Both the position numbers and the translations under genes were made by a program. Of a DNA stretch of 64,000 nucleotides, positions 31,891-40,700 are shown one piece after another. The notes under the pieces were generated by a model. The model had not been told where the DNA came from, did not search any database, and saw nothing but the letters and a program-made list of their open reading frames with translations. The stretch spans positions 1 through 64,000 of the forward strand of contig NZ_FWFF01000014.1 of NCBI RefSeq assembly GCF_900163715.1, given 5' to 3'. Origin of the DNA: Brevibacterium yomogidense. GTDB taxonomy: Bacteria; Actinomycetota; Actinomycetes; Actinomycetales; Brevibacteriaceae. Numbering within the stretch: position 1 is the stretch's first letter; every line of letters starts with the position of its first letter.

Positions 31891-33741
31891 TCAGTCGTTG
31901 CGGCGGAAGCTCTTCTTCGCGTCCGCGCGGCTCACGTCACGGCCACCCGGGCGACCGGGCCTGCGGCCGTCACGGTCACCACGGTACCCGCCGCTGTCGT
32001 TCGAGCGCTTGTTGTACGGACGCCCCGGGCGTCCCTTGTCCGGGCGGATGTCGATGGGACGGCCCTGGATCTTGGTGCGCGACAGGCGGTTGAGCGTGCC
32101 GTCGGGCAGGTTCTCCGGCAGATCGACCAGCGAGTGGGTCGTGCGGATGTCGATCGCGCCGATCTGTGCGGAGGTCAGGCCGCCCTCGTTCGCGATCGCG
32201 CCGACGATGCCGCCGGGCTGCACGCGGTCGTTGCGTCCCACGGCGATCCGGTAGGTGCGCATCCCCGCCTTCTGGCCATGGCGCTCGTTCCGGCTGTTCG
32301 CGGCGCGGGCCTTGGGCTCGGGCAGCGGCTGAGCCTTGAGCGATTCCCCGTCCAGCACGAGGACCGCGAGGGCCGCAGCGACCTCTTCGGCGGTGACGTC
32401 GTGCGTCTGGATGTAGTCCTCGATGACGGGACGGATGTCCGTGAGGTCCGAGCCGGTCCGCGTCTCCGTGATCCGGCCGGCGAAGCGGGCGATGCGGCTG
32501 TTGGTCAGCTGCTCCACCGTCGGCAGCTCGAGCTTCTCGACCGGCTGGCGGGTGGCCTTCTCGATCTGGCGCAGCAGGTGGGTCTCTCGCGGTGTGACGA
32601 AGAGGATCGCCTCACCGGAGCGTCCGGCACGGCCGGTGCGGCCGATGCGGTGCACGTAGGACTCGGTGTCGTGGGGGATGTCGTAGTTCACGACGAGCCC
32701 GATGCGCTCGACGTCGAGGCCGCGCGCCGCGACGTCGGTGGCGACGAGGATGTCGATCGCGCCGCCGCGCAGCTGCTCGACGGTGCGTTCGCGCGTCTGC
32801 TGCGGGACGTCGCCGTTGATGGCGGACGCGGTGAACCCGCGTGCACGCAGCTTGTCTGCGAGCTCCTCCGTCGCCTGCTTCGTGCGGACGAACATGATGA
32901 TCGCGTCGTACTCCTCGATCTCGAGCACCCGCGTGAGGGCATCGAGCTTGTGGGAGTGCATGACCGTGAGGTAGCGCTGGCGAATGTTCGGGCCGGTCGT
33001 CGTCTTCGACTCGACGCGGACCTCGACGGGGCTGTCGAGGTACTTCTTCGTGATCCGGTGGATGGACCCGGGCATCGTCGCGGAGAAGAGTGCGACCTGG
33101 CGCTGCGAGCCGGCGGTCGCGGCGAAGATCTCCTCGATGTCCTCCTGGAAGCCCATCTTGAGCATCTCGTCCGCCTCGTCCAGGACGAGGTGGCGGAGGG
33201 AGCCCAGCTTGAGCGAGCCCTTCTTGAGGTGATCGATCACACGGCCGGGCGTGCCGACGACGACCTGCGCGCCGCGGCGGAGGCCGGCGAGCTGCGGGCC
33301 GTATGCCTGGCCGCCGTAGATCGGGAGGACGGAGAAGTCCGCGAGATGTGTGGCGTAGGACGTGAAGGCCTCGGCCACCTGGATCGCGAGCTCACGCGTG
33401 GGAGTCAGCACCAGTGCGTGGGGGCCGTCGGTGGCCCGACCGAGCTCCGCCATGGCGGAGAGAGTGGGGAGGGCGAAGGCAGCGGTCTTGCCGGTTCCCG
33501 TCTGGGCGAGGCCGATGACGTCGCGGCCCTCGAGCAGGGCCGGGATCGTCCGGGCCTGGATGGGGGACGGGGTCTCATAGCCCAGGTCGGTGACGGCGGC
33601 CGCGACCGCCGGGTGGAGAGCCATCGATGCGAAGCCGGCGGGGGCCTCGGCGTCGTTCGCCTTAGGGGACTCGTCCGGGGACTGGACCGCCGGGGTTTCG
33701 GCGTCGATGGTCTGGGGTGCTTCTGGCATGGTTGAGCTCAT
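31891..33741 (-). CDS. deaD: DEAD-box RNA helicase (DeaD/CsdA type)
   Basis: A 616-residue RNA helicase. Motif I AQTGTGKT is at 79-86, then PTRELA, VVGTPGR, DEAD in LVLDEADEM, SAT in LFSATMPG and HRIGRTGRAGR in the second RecA domain. A DbpA-like RNA-binding domain (MRTYRIAVGRNDRVQPGGIVGAI) and a basic Arg/Gly-rich tail follow, marking the cold-shock/ribosome-assembly type. MSSTMPEAP at 33741 or MPEAP at 33729 is the start. TAGAAT on the minus strand at 33841-33846 is a -10 candidate, which would give a leader of roughly 95 nt, as for cold-shock genes. Confidence 0.93.
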   Translation of the reverse strand: MSSTMPEAPQTIDAETPAVQSPDESPKANDAEAPAGFASMALHPAVAAAVTDLGYETPSPIQARTIPALLEGRDVIGLAQTGTGKTAAFALPTLSAMAELGRATDGPHALVLTPTRELAIQVAEAFTSYATHLADFSVLPIYGGQAYGPQLAGLRRGAQVVVGTPGRVIDHLKKGSLKLGSLRHLVLDEADEMLKMGFQEDIEEIFAATAGSQRQVALFSATMPGSIHRITKKYLDSPVEVRVESKTTTGPNIRQRYLTVMHSHKLDALTRVLEIEEYDAIIMFVRTKQATEELADKLRARGFTASAINGDVPQQTRERTVEQLRGGAIDILVATDVAARGLDVERIGLVVNYDIPHDTESYVHRIGRTGRAGRSGEAILFVTPRETHLLRQIEKATRQPVEKLELPTVEQLTNSRIARFAGRITETRTGSDLTDIRPVIEDYIQTHDVTAEEVAAALAVLVLDGESLKAQPLPEPKARAANSRNERHGQKAGMRTYRIAVGRNDRVQPGGIVGAIANEGGLTSAQIGAIDIRTTHSLVDLPENLPDGTLNRLSRTKIQGRPIDIRPDKGRPGRPYNKRSNDSGGYRGDRDGRRPGRPGGRDVSRADAKKSFRRND

Positions 33742-33952
33742 TCCTAAGACGTAGCGCGCGCACGACCGCAGAGGTCTTGGATGGCGGATGCGCGGGGTTC
33801 GGCCGAAGGTGCTCGTCTCATGCACGGAGGCCGCGTCAGAATTCTACACGGGGTCCGGTGCGCGAGACGCACGCAGAGGGCACAATCGGTAGGGTTGTGT
33901 CCGATCGAACAGCAGCCAGCCGTTCTTGCCGACCCCCAAGAGGAGCACTTCA
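33742..33952. promoter_or_regulatory. Divergent deaD/glyQS promoter region
   Basis: 211 bp between the two starts. TAGAAT (minus strand, 33841-33846) is a -10 for deaD, and TAGGGT (33890-33895) one for glyQS; neither has a clear -35. AAGAGGAG (33939-33946) is the glyQS ribosome site. No T-box-like structure is apparent. Confidence 0.45.
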
Positions 33953-35335
33953 GTGGCATCGACCCTAGATTCCGTCATCACCCTGGCCAAGCGGCGCGGA
34001 TTCGTCTTCCAGGCGGGTGAGATCTACGGAGGGTCTCGCTCCGCGTGGGACTACGGTCCGCTGGGCGTGGAGCTCAAGGAGAACATCAAGGCCCTCTGGT
34101 GGCAGAACTTCGTCCGCGGGCGCGAGGACATGGTGGGACTCGATTCCTCCATCATCCTGCCGCGCCGGGTCTGGGAGGCCTCCGGTCACGTCGAGACGTT
34201 CGTCGACCCGCTCGTCGAATCCCTCCACACGAACAAGCGCTACCGGTCCGACCATCTCATCGAGGCCTACGTCGCGAAGCACGGCCGCGAGCCGGAGAAC
34301 GGACTCGCGGACATCCGCGACCCGGAGACGGGGCAGGAAGGCAAGTGGACCGAGCCGCAGCAGTTCTCCGGTCTCGTGAAGACCTACCTGGGTGCCGTCG
34401 ACAACGAGGAGGGCCTGCACTACCTCCGTCCGGAGACGGCTCAGGGCATCTTCGTGAACTTCAACAACGTGGTGACCGCAGCGCGGAAGAAGCCGCCGTT
34501 CGGCATCGGCCAGATCGGCAAGGCGTTCCGCAACGAGATCACCCCGGGCAACTTCATCTTCCGCACCCGTGAGTTCGAGCAGATGGAGATCGAGTTCTTC
34601 GTCCACCCGGACGACGCGAAGCGGTTCTACGACGAGTGGGTCGAGGCCTGCTGGGACTGGTTCATCGACCTGGGCATCGACCCGGACAACCTGCGTCGCT
34701 TCGACGTGCCGGACGGCGAGCGCGCGCACTACTCCGACGCCACGATCGACATCGAGTACAAGTTCGGGTTCCAGGGCTCCGACTGGGGCGAGCTCATGGG
34801 CATCGCGAACCGGACCGACTACGATCTGGGCCGCCACACGGACGAGTCCGCGACGAAGCTGCAGTACTTCGACCAGGCGAGCGGCGATCGCTACACGCCG
34901 TACGTCATCGAGCCGAGCTTCGGCCTGACCCGCGCGATGATGGCCTTCCTCGTCGACGCGTACACCGAGGACGAGGCGCCCAACACCAAGGGCGGCACGG
35001 ACACCCGCGTGTTCCTCAAGCTCGACCCGCGGCTCGCCCCGGTCAAGGCCGCGGTGCTGCCGCTGTCGCGCAACGAGAAGCTGAGCCCCAGGGCCCGGGA
35101 GCTGGCCGCGACGCTGCGCAGGAACTGGAACGTCGACTTCGACGACGCCGGCGCGATCGGCCGTCGCTACCGTCGCCAGGACGAGGTCGGCACGCCGTTC
35201 TGCATCACGTTCGACTTCGACTCGCTCGACGACGACGCGGTGACCATCCGCAAGCGCGACGACATGTCGCAGGAGCGCGTGGCGATCGCAGACGTGCCGG
35301 CCTACATCGCGGCGGGACTGGTCGGCGGGAACTGA
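33953..35335 (+). CDS. glyQS: Glycyl-tRNA synthetase (single-chain, alpha2 type)
   Basis: A 460-residue class II aminoacyl-tRNA synthetase that charges tRNA-Gly. Seen are [25 protein letters not shown] at the N-terminus, motif 2 [21 protein letters not shown] with its arginine, motif 3 and the anticodon-binding domain from about residue 355. The length fits the eukaryote-like alpha2 enzyme used by actinobacteria rather than the bacterial alpha2beta2 form. The GTG start has AAGAGGAG 6 bp upstream. A strong terminator follows the stop. Confidence 0.97.
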   Translation: MASTLDSVITLAKRRGFVFQAGEIYGGSRSAWDYGPLGVELKENIKALWWQNFVRGREDMVGLDSSIILPRRVWEASGHVETFVDPLVESLHTNKRYRSDHLIEAYVAKHGREPENGLADIRDPETGQEGKWTEPQQFSGLVKTYLGAVDNEEGLHYLRPETAQGIFVNFNNVVTAARKKPPFGIGQIGKAFRNEITPGNFIFRTREFEQMEIEFFVHPDDAKRFYDEWVEACWDWFIDLGIDPDNLRRFDVPDGERAHYSDATIDIEYKFGFQGSDWGELMGIANRTDYDLGRHTDESATKLQYFDQASGDRYTPYVIEPSFGLTRAMMAFLVDAYTEDEAPNTKGGTDTRVFLKLDPRLAPVKAAVLPLSRNEKLSPRARELAATLRRNWNVDFDDAGAIGRRYRRQDEVGTPFCITFDFDSLDDDAVTIRKRDDMSQERVAIADVPAYIAAGLVGGN

Positions 35336-35362
35336 GCTGATTCGCCCCGTCTGAACGAGCAG

Positions 35363-35393
35363 CGACCCCGTGCACGCATCGTGCACGGGGTCG
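35363..35393. terminator. Terminator hairpin between glyQS and the lactate permease gene
   Basis: CGACCCCGTGCACG (35363-35376) pairs fully with CGTGCACGGGGTCG (35380-35393) around a CAT loop, followed by TTCTGTG. It serves glyQS and could also end the convergent permease transcript. Confidence 0.85.
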
Positions 35394-35445
35394 TTCTGTG
35401 TCCGGCTGGAATCAGACTGCGTTCTGCGTCCGGCTGGAATCAGAC
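35393..35445 (-). repeat. 25-bp direct duplication at the lactate permease stop
   Basis: A 25-bp sequence at 35393-35417 recurs at 35421-35445 with one mismatch (T versus C at the seventh base), with a period of 28 bp. The second copy carries the last codon and stop of the permease gene; the first carries a second TGA, shifted by one frame. Confidence 0.9.
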
Positions 35446-36975
35446 CGTGAGGGTCAGAGCGATCGCGACAGCGGCGGCGCTGATCGCGGACAGGACGACT
35501 GTCCAGAGGAGGACGGAGCGCTCGAGCGACTCGCGCGTCAGCAAGGCGTCCGCCGGGACGCCGGCCGGAATCGATTCGGAGGCGGCGGTATCGTCTGGGT
35601 CACCGCTCTCGTCAGGGTCACCGCTGCTCGCGGAGGCATCAGCCGCCTCGGGGGCGGTGGCCGTTCTCGGCAGTGCTGAGAACGCCATGGTGACGGCGAG
35701 CGCCGCACGTGCCGGGGAGGCTCCGTTGGCGAGTCCCGATGAGGCCATACCCGCGGCGACCACCTCGAGGACCGGCGTGTCCGTGATGGACGCGATGGAG
35801 CCGAACGTGGTCGCGAACATCGACAGGGAGCCGGTGATGGAGCCCGCGAGGATCGAGCCCACCATGCCCAGCGCGGGGACGGTCCACACGCCGAAGGCGG
35901 ACAGCGCCTCGCCGATGCGCGTGCTCATCTCGAACACGGACAGCGACCACCCCATCACCATGAACGATGCGGTCGCCACGCCGACCGGGACCCACGCGCG
36001 CACACCCTCGCGCAGCGTCGCCCCGGTGCCGGGCCCGCGGCTGAGCAGGCGCACGACCGCGGCGAGGCAGCCGGCGGCCAGCCAGACCGGAGGGGAGGTG
36101 AGCAGCGTCGTGATCGGGTGCGGCCAGAGCGCGGCGAGCGCGCTGCAGACCAGGAGCCCGACGGTGAGCACGCCGTAGGGGACGAGTGCGAGTGCGAGCT
36201 CTCGGTCGAAGGTCGCTCGTGCTCCGCCGATCCGGAAGACGAGCAGGAGGACGGCGACGACGAGCAGGGTGGCGAGGACACCGGCGAGCGGAGTGCCGAT
36301 GAGCGAGTTGAAGCCCCAGAGCCCGATGCTCAGCACGACGCCGGCGATGAGGCTGTAGAGAAGACCCGTGAGCCTGTCGCGCACCGCGAAGGTGAGCACG
36401 GCGGCGACGACGCACACCGGGAGGACATTGTAGTGGGCCGTTGCGACGCCGAGCTCCGTGAGCGGGATGCCGAGGAGGCCGGAGGCGACCTTCGCGCCCG
36501 GTGCCAGCCCGCCCCACGGTGCTGCGACCATGCCCAGCAGCCCCAGGACGCTTGCCTTCCGGATGCCGAAGCCCAGGTGCACGAGGATCGGGATGCCGAC
36601 GGTGATGCCGATGCCGAACCCCGTCACCGACTCCGCGAAGGGGACGATGCCGAACACGACCAGCACCGCCCCGGCCGTCGACCCGGGTGACGCGGCCAGG
36701 ACCCAGTCGCTGATCCGGGCCATCGCGCCGAGTGATCCCAGGAGGCGCGCGAGCACCACGCCCGTGAGGAGGATGAGCGTCACCTCCACGACGACGGGGA
36801 GGAAGTCGAGCCCCTGGACGGTGAGTGTCCCGGCATCGACCGGGAAGACGGTGAGCCCCAGGACCACGGCGAGCCCGAGGCCGACGAGGGAGGAGGTGAC
36901 GGCGCCGCGCCCCAGCGCCAGGAGGGCGATGACGGCGAGCAGCGGCACGGCGGACAGGAGGACGGGGGCGATCAC
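35440..36975 (-). CDS. L-lactate permease (LctP family)
   Basis: A 511-residue polytopic carrier with about 13 transmembrane helices. FGIVPFAESVTGFGIGITVGIPILVHLGF interrupted by short turns, and LLGMVAAPWGGLAPG, are typical of LctP permeases, which import L-lactate or glycolate with protons. Near the C-terminus a Ser/Asp/Glu-rich hydrophilic loop (GDPDESGDPDD) precedes a final helix. The start is a GTG at 36975 close to GAGG and could lie slightly downstream. No lactate dehydrogenase gene is nearby. Confidence 0.88.
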   Translation of the reverse strand: MIAPVLLSAVPLLAVIALLALGRGAVTSSLVGLGLAVVLGLTVFPVDAGTLTVQGLDFLPVVVEVTLILLTGVVLARLLGSLGAMARISDWVLAASPGSTAGAVLVVFGIVPFAESVTGFGIGITVGIPILVHLGFGIRKASVLGLLGMVAAPWGGLAPGAKVASGLLGIPLTELGVATAHYNVLPVCVVAAVLTFAVRDRLTGLLYSLIAGVVLSIGLWGFNSLIGTPLAGVLATLLVVAVLLLVFRIGGARATFDRELALALVPYGVLTVGLLVCSALAALWPHPITTLLTSPPVWLAAGCLAAVVRLLSRGPGTGATLREGVRAWVPVGVATASFMVMGWSLSVFEMSTRIGEALSAFGVWTVPALGMVGSILAGSITGSLSMFATTFGSIASITDTPVLEVVAAGMASSGLANGASPARAALAVTMAFSALPRTATAPEAADASASSGDPDESGDPDDTAASESIPAGVPADALLTRESLERSVLLWTVVLSAISAAAVAIALTLTV

Positions 36976-37102
36976 GCCTCAACTCTGTCACCGGCAGGGA
37001 TGTTTGTCAGCCGCGCGCACCGTCCATGAGATGCGAGCGATTAGTCCGTTTCCGAAGGCGGCATAATGGCAACATCAGTCGTGTCGCTGGCCGGAGGTGT
37101 GG

Positions 37103-38194
37103 GTGGAGAAGCTGTCGTGGCCGCGATCATTGGGCGCGCTCTTCGTCGTGACGTTCGTATTCAACAGTCTGCTATTCCTCGTGCTGTGGTTGGTGAACGA
37201 GTGGCAGAACGACCCGGATCTTATCGGTCTCGCCGTAGATCTCGGTCGAGAGGCGACTCGCGGGCTCGCCTGGGGGATCGGTGTTGTGTCGGCGTTGCTG
37301 TTCGGGATTTACGGAGTCGTCGTTGTCTCGGAAGCGACTGATCGAGTCGCTGCGGTCGAACGAAGAACGCTTGCCTTTGCAGCGATCGTCGCCGTATCAG
37401 CCTTCTCGCCTGCGCTTTTCACCTCATCCTTCTACATGATTGCGAACGAGCATCGGCCACAGTTCGGCATGTTGCTCTGGGTGATACCGGTGACCGTGCT
37501 CTTCTTTGGTACGGCCGCGTACGTTGGCCGCTTCCGCGTCTTCAGCCCACGTGAAGAGGCTCAGAGCGTCAAGCAATCAATCGCCAAGACTGAAGCACGC
37601 ATTAGTGCCATGGATCGCGGACGCACTTCCTCACTTCTGAAGGCTTCATTGCCGATCCACTTAGCAGTGGCATTCGTTATCGGAGTTGTCCCGATCGTCG
37701 TGGAGAGCCGAAGCGCAGTGGCAATAGTCGCAGGATCGTATGCGTTGCTGATCGCCTCTTTCGTCGCCGGACCTCGGTCCGAGATCGTCGCAGAGGGAGG
37801 TCTGTGCTTGAAGGCTCGGCAACGACGGTTGCCTTCGGTCGCGGCGCTATGCATGTCGTTGCTACTTGCCATGCTCGTTGTGGTGCTGCCTCTGCTGATT
37901 TTAGTCTCGTTCTCGTACTCGGGTCTGGTGGGCGGGTCGTTTCTAACCGTCGCAGTCGTATGGCTCACGGTTAGCTCGCTGTTCGATTTCAGCGCTGGTG
38001 GATTTTCGGTGACGCTGTTGGGTGATGTCCTAGGAGCATCAGTGCGGAACGAACGAACCAGGCTGCAGCAGTATCAGGTCCGTTTGAATGCGTTGGAGAA
38101 CCCGTCGTCAGTCACGTCGGGCTCAGCGGTGTGTGAGACGGTCGGGGGAGCCTCTGAGGCCACGACTGGAGGGGCTGGTAGCCGACGCGTTTGA
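37103..38194 (+). CDS. Orphan multi-pass membrane protein of lower GC content
   Basis: A 363-residue membrane protein that I do not recognise. About eight transmembrane helices are predicted (near 8-30, 50-72, 85-108, 117-138, 182-202, 205-225, 245-270 and 275-300). A charged cytoplasmic loop lies at about 143-180 (SPREEAQSVKQSIAKTEAR) and a C-terminal coiled segment near 320-340. Local GC is about 50-60 percent against about 70 percent around it, and it uses TTA leucine codons (37661 and 37901). This points to recent acquisition. GTG 37103 has GGAGG 5 bp upstream and is preferred over GTG 37097. Confidence 0.7.
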   Translation: MEKLSWPRSLGALFVVTFVFNSLLFLVLWLVNEWQNDPDLIGLAVDLGREATRGLAWGIGVVSALLFGIYGVVVVSEATDRVAAVERRTLAFAAIVAVSAFSPALFTSSFYMIANEHRPQFGMLLWVIPVTVLFFGTAAYVGRFRVFSPREEAQSVKQSIAKTEARISAMDRGRTSSLLKASLPIHLAVAFVIGVVPIVVESRSAVAIVAGSYALLIASFVAGPRSEIVAEGGLCLKARQRRLPSVAALCMSLLLAMLVVVLPLLILVSFSYSGLVGGSFLTVAVVWLTVSSLFDFSAGGFSVTLLGDVLGASVRNERTRLQQYQVRLNALENPSSVTSGSAVCETVGGASEATTGGAGSRRV

Positions 38195-38215
38195 CCGATC
38201 GGAGACAATGGTGCG

Positions 38216-39409
38216 GTGACTGCCGTGACCGAACCCCGAACCGATGCCTCCACCCGACCCGCACTGCGGATCGGTGACATCGAGCTGACCTCACCGGTCG
38301 TGCTCGCACCGATGGCGGGCATCACCAATACCGCCTTCCGACGTCTCTGCCGCGAGTACGGCGGCGGCCTCTACGTGACGGAGATGGTGACGACCCGCGC
38401 CCTCGTCGAACGCAACGAGAAGACGATGCGGATCATCCACCACGAACCGTTCGAGACGCCGCGGTCCGTGCAGCTCTACGGCGTCGATCCGGTGACCACG
38501 GGACAGGCCGTGCGGATGCTGGTCGAGGAGGACCGCGCCGACCACATCGACCTGAATTTCGGGTGCCCCGCGCCGAAGATCACCCGGAAGGGCGGCGGCT
38601 CGGCGCTGCCGTGGAAGTCCGATCTCTTCTCCTCGATCGTCCACACGGCCGTCCGCGAAGCGTCTCGTGGAGGCGTCCCGCTGACGATCAAGATGCGCAA
38701 GGGCATCGACGACGACCACCTCACCTACCTCGATGCGGCACGCACCGCCGTCGACGCGGGCGTCTCCGCGATCACCCTCCACGGCCGCACGTGTGCACAG
38801 CTCTACTCCGGCACGGCCGACTGGGATGCGATCGCCACGCTCAAGGGCGAGGTCTCACGGCTCGCGGGGGACTCGATCCCCGTGCTCGGCAACGGCGACA
38901 TCTTCGCCGCAGAGGACGCGCTGTCGATGATGGAGCAGACCGGCTGCGACGGAGTCGTGGTGGGCCGCGGCTGCCAGGGGCGACCCTGGCTCTTCGGCGA
39001 CCTGGAGAACGCGCTCGCGGGCAACCCCCTGCGCAACCAGCCGGACCTGGGCGGCGTCGCGGACGCCGTGCGCAGGCACGGCGAGTACATGGTCGATCAC
39101 TACGAGGACGAGTTCATGGGTGTCCGCGACCTCAGGAAGCACATGGCCTGGTACTTCAAGGGATACCCGGTGGGCGGAGACCTGCGCAGCCGACTCGCCA
39201 AGGTGTCGTCGCTCGAAGAGCTCGACGCCCTGCTGGGCGAGCTGGACCACACGCAGCCCTACCCGGGCGAGGCGGCCGAGGGCTCGCGCGGACGCACGAC
39301 CCGTGCGAAGCGCCCGCACCTGCCGGAGGGATGGCTCGACTCCCGGCACATGGACGATTCCTGGTATGCGGAACTGGCCGAGGCCGAGCTCGATATCTCA
39401 GGAGGCTGA
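38216..39409 (+). CDS. dusB: tRNA-dihydrouridine synthase DusB
   Basis: A 397-residue FMN enzyme that reduces uridines in tRNA. The motifs VVLAPMAGITNTAFRRLC, the catalytic cysteine in DLNFGCPAPKITRKGGGSALP, ITLHGRTCAQLYSG and VVVGRGCQGRPWLF appear in order, and a helical domain follows. The C-terminus has a basic extension (RGRTTRAKRPHLPEGWLD). The GTG start is fixed by VTEPRTD and the lack of another codon in frame; GGAG lies 11 bp upstream. dgt follows directly after one base, so dusB, dgt and dnaG form one operon. Confidence 0.95.
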   Translation: MTAVTEPRTDASTRPALRIGDIELTSPVVLAPMAGITNTAFRRLCREYGGGLYVTEMVTTRALVERNEKTMRIIHHEPFETPRSVQLYGVDPVTTGQAVRMLVEEDRADHIDLNFGCPAPKITRKGGGSALPWKSDLFSSIVHTAVREASRGGVPLTIKMRKGIDDDHLTYLDAARTAVDAGVSAITLHGRTCAQLYSGTADWDAIATLKGEVSRLAGDSIPVLGNGDIFAAEDALSMMEQTGCDGVVVGRGCQGRPWLFGDLENALAGNPLRNQPDLGGVADAVRRHGEYMVDHYEDEFMGVRDLRKHMAWYFKGYPVGGDLRSRLAKVSSLEELDALLGELDHTQPYPGEAAEGSRGRTTRAKRPHLPEGWLDSRHMDDSWYAELAEAELDISGG

Positions 39410-39410
39410 C

Positions 39411-40700
39411 GTGGTGACCGGATACCTCTCGACGCCAGTCTTCGACTACGGCGCAGACGATCGCGAGCGCTGGGTCGACGAGCCTCCCAAGAACCCGCGG
39501 CGCACAGAGTTCCAGCGGGACCGCGCCCGCGTGCTCCACTCATCGGGCCTCCGGCGTCTGGGGGCGAAGACGCAGGTGGTGTCCCCGGGCAGCGACGACT
39601 TCGTCCGCACGCGGCTGACCCACTCCCTCGAAGTGGCGCAGGTCGGTCGCGAACTCGCCCGCTATCTGGGCTGTGATCCGGAGATCGTCGATACCGCGTG
39701 CCTCAGCCACGACCTCGGCCACCCTCCCTTCGGCCACAACGGGGAGACGGTGCTCGACGCGCTCGCGACGGACATCGGCGGCTTCGAGGGCAACGCGCAG
39801 ACGCTGCGCGTGCTCACGCGCCTGGAGCCCAAGGTGGTCGCGGACGACGGCGGTCCGGCCGGGCTCAACCTGACCCGCGCGACCCTCGACGCGTGCACGA
39901 AGTATCCCTGGCCGCGCACGGACGCACCCGCCGGACGGGAAGGCGCACGCGTGCGGAAGTTCGGCGTCTACTCAGACGACCGCACGGTCTTCGACTTCTA
40001 CCGCGACGGCCGTCCGAACGCGCAGCAGTGCCTCGAGGCCCAGATCATGGACCTCGCCGACGACATCTCCTACTCCGTCCACGACGTCGAGGACGCGATC
40101 GTCGCCGGCCACCTCCGTCTCGAGGAGTTCACCGGCGACGACGCGATGACGAAGCTCATCGACATCACCCGCGCCTGGTACCTGCCGGATGCCCGTGACG
40201 AGGACATCGTCAGAGCGCTCGACCGCCTGCGCGCGGCCGCGTACTGGCCCCGGGACGAGTACACCGGGAGCCGCCGCGATCAGGCGTCGCTGAAGCACAT
40301 GACCAGTCAGCTCATCGGCCGCTTCGCCGCTGCGGCGGAAGCCGCGACCCGCGAGGAGTTCGGATGGGGCCCGCTGGGGCGGTACGCGGCGAGCCTCGTC
40401 GTCCCCGACGCATCCGTGCAGGAGATCGCAGTCCTGAAGGGGCTCGCGACGGTCACGGTCATGGTCGCCGAGGACCGTCTGCGGCTCCAGGAGATCCAGG
40501 CCGACGTGCTCCGCACGGTCGCAGAGTACTTCGGGGAGCACCCGGAGGCCATGGATCCCCTCTACACGGCGGACCACCGCGATGCGGACACGGACGCGCA
40601 GCGCCTGCGCGCCGTCGTTGATCAGCTGGCATCGCTGACCGACCACTCGGCGTGGACGCACTTCCACCGGCTGCGGGCCGGCAGGGCGGATCTGCTCTGA
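39411..40700 (+). CDS. dgt: Deoxyguanosinetriphosphate triphosphohydrolase
   Basis: A 429-residue HD-superfamily dNTPase. FQRDRARVLHSSGLRRLGAKTQV, RTRLTHSLEVAQV, the metal site SHDLGHPPFGHNGE, GFEGNAQTLR, YPWPR and MDLADDISYSVHD are the standard series. It converts dGTP, and in relatives other dNTPs, to nucleoside and tripolyphosphate. GGAGG precedes GTG 39411, five bases away. Its stop overlaps dnaG (TGATG), linking nucleotide control to primase, an arrangement common in actinobacteria. A longer paralogue lies at 18397-20016. Confidence 0.95.
   Translation: MVTGYLSTPVFDYGADDRERWVDEPPKNPRRTEFQRDRARVLHSSGLRRLGAKTQVVSPGSDDFVRTRLTHSLEVAQVGRELARYLGCDPEIVDTACLSHDLGHPPFGHNGETVLDALATDIGGFEGNAQTLRVLTRLEPKVVADDGGPAGLNLTRATLDACTKYPWPRTDAPAGREGARVRKFGVYSDDRTVFDFYRDGRPNAQQCLEAQIMDLADDISYSVHDVEDAIVAGHLRLEEFTGDDAMTKLIDITRAWYLPDARDEDIVRALDRLRAAAYWPRDEYTGSRRDQASLKHMTSQLIGRFAAAAEAATREEFGWGPLGRYAASLVVPDASVQEIAVLKGLATVTVMVAEDRLRLQEIQADVLRTVAEYFGEHPEAMDPLYTADHRDADTDAQRLRAVVDQLASLTDHSAWTHFHRLRAGRADLL

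Noticed and set aside
31471-33735. A 754-codon open frame on the plus strand
   Set aside because: Antisense to deaD and the MOSC fusion, both with full motif sets.
39411-40700. dgt-dnaG coupling as a novel replication control unit
   Set aside because: The dusB-dgt-dnaG order is familiar in actinobacteria and needs no special explanation.
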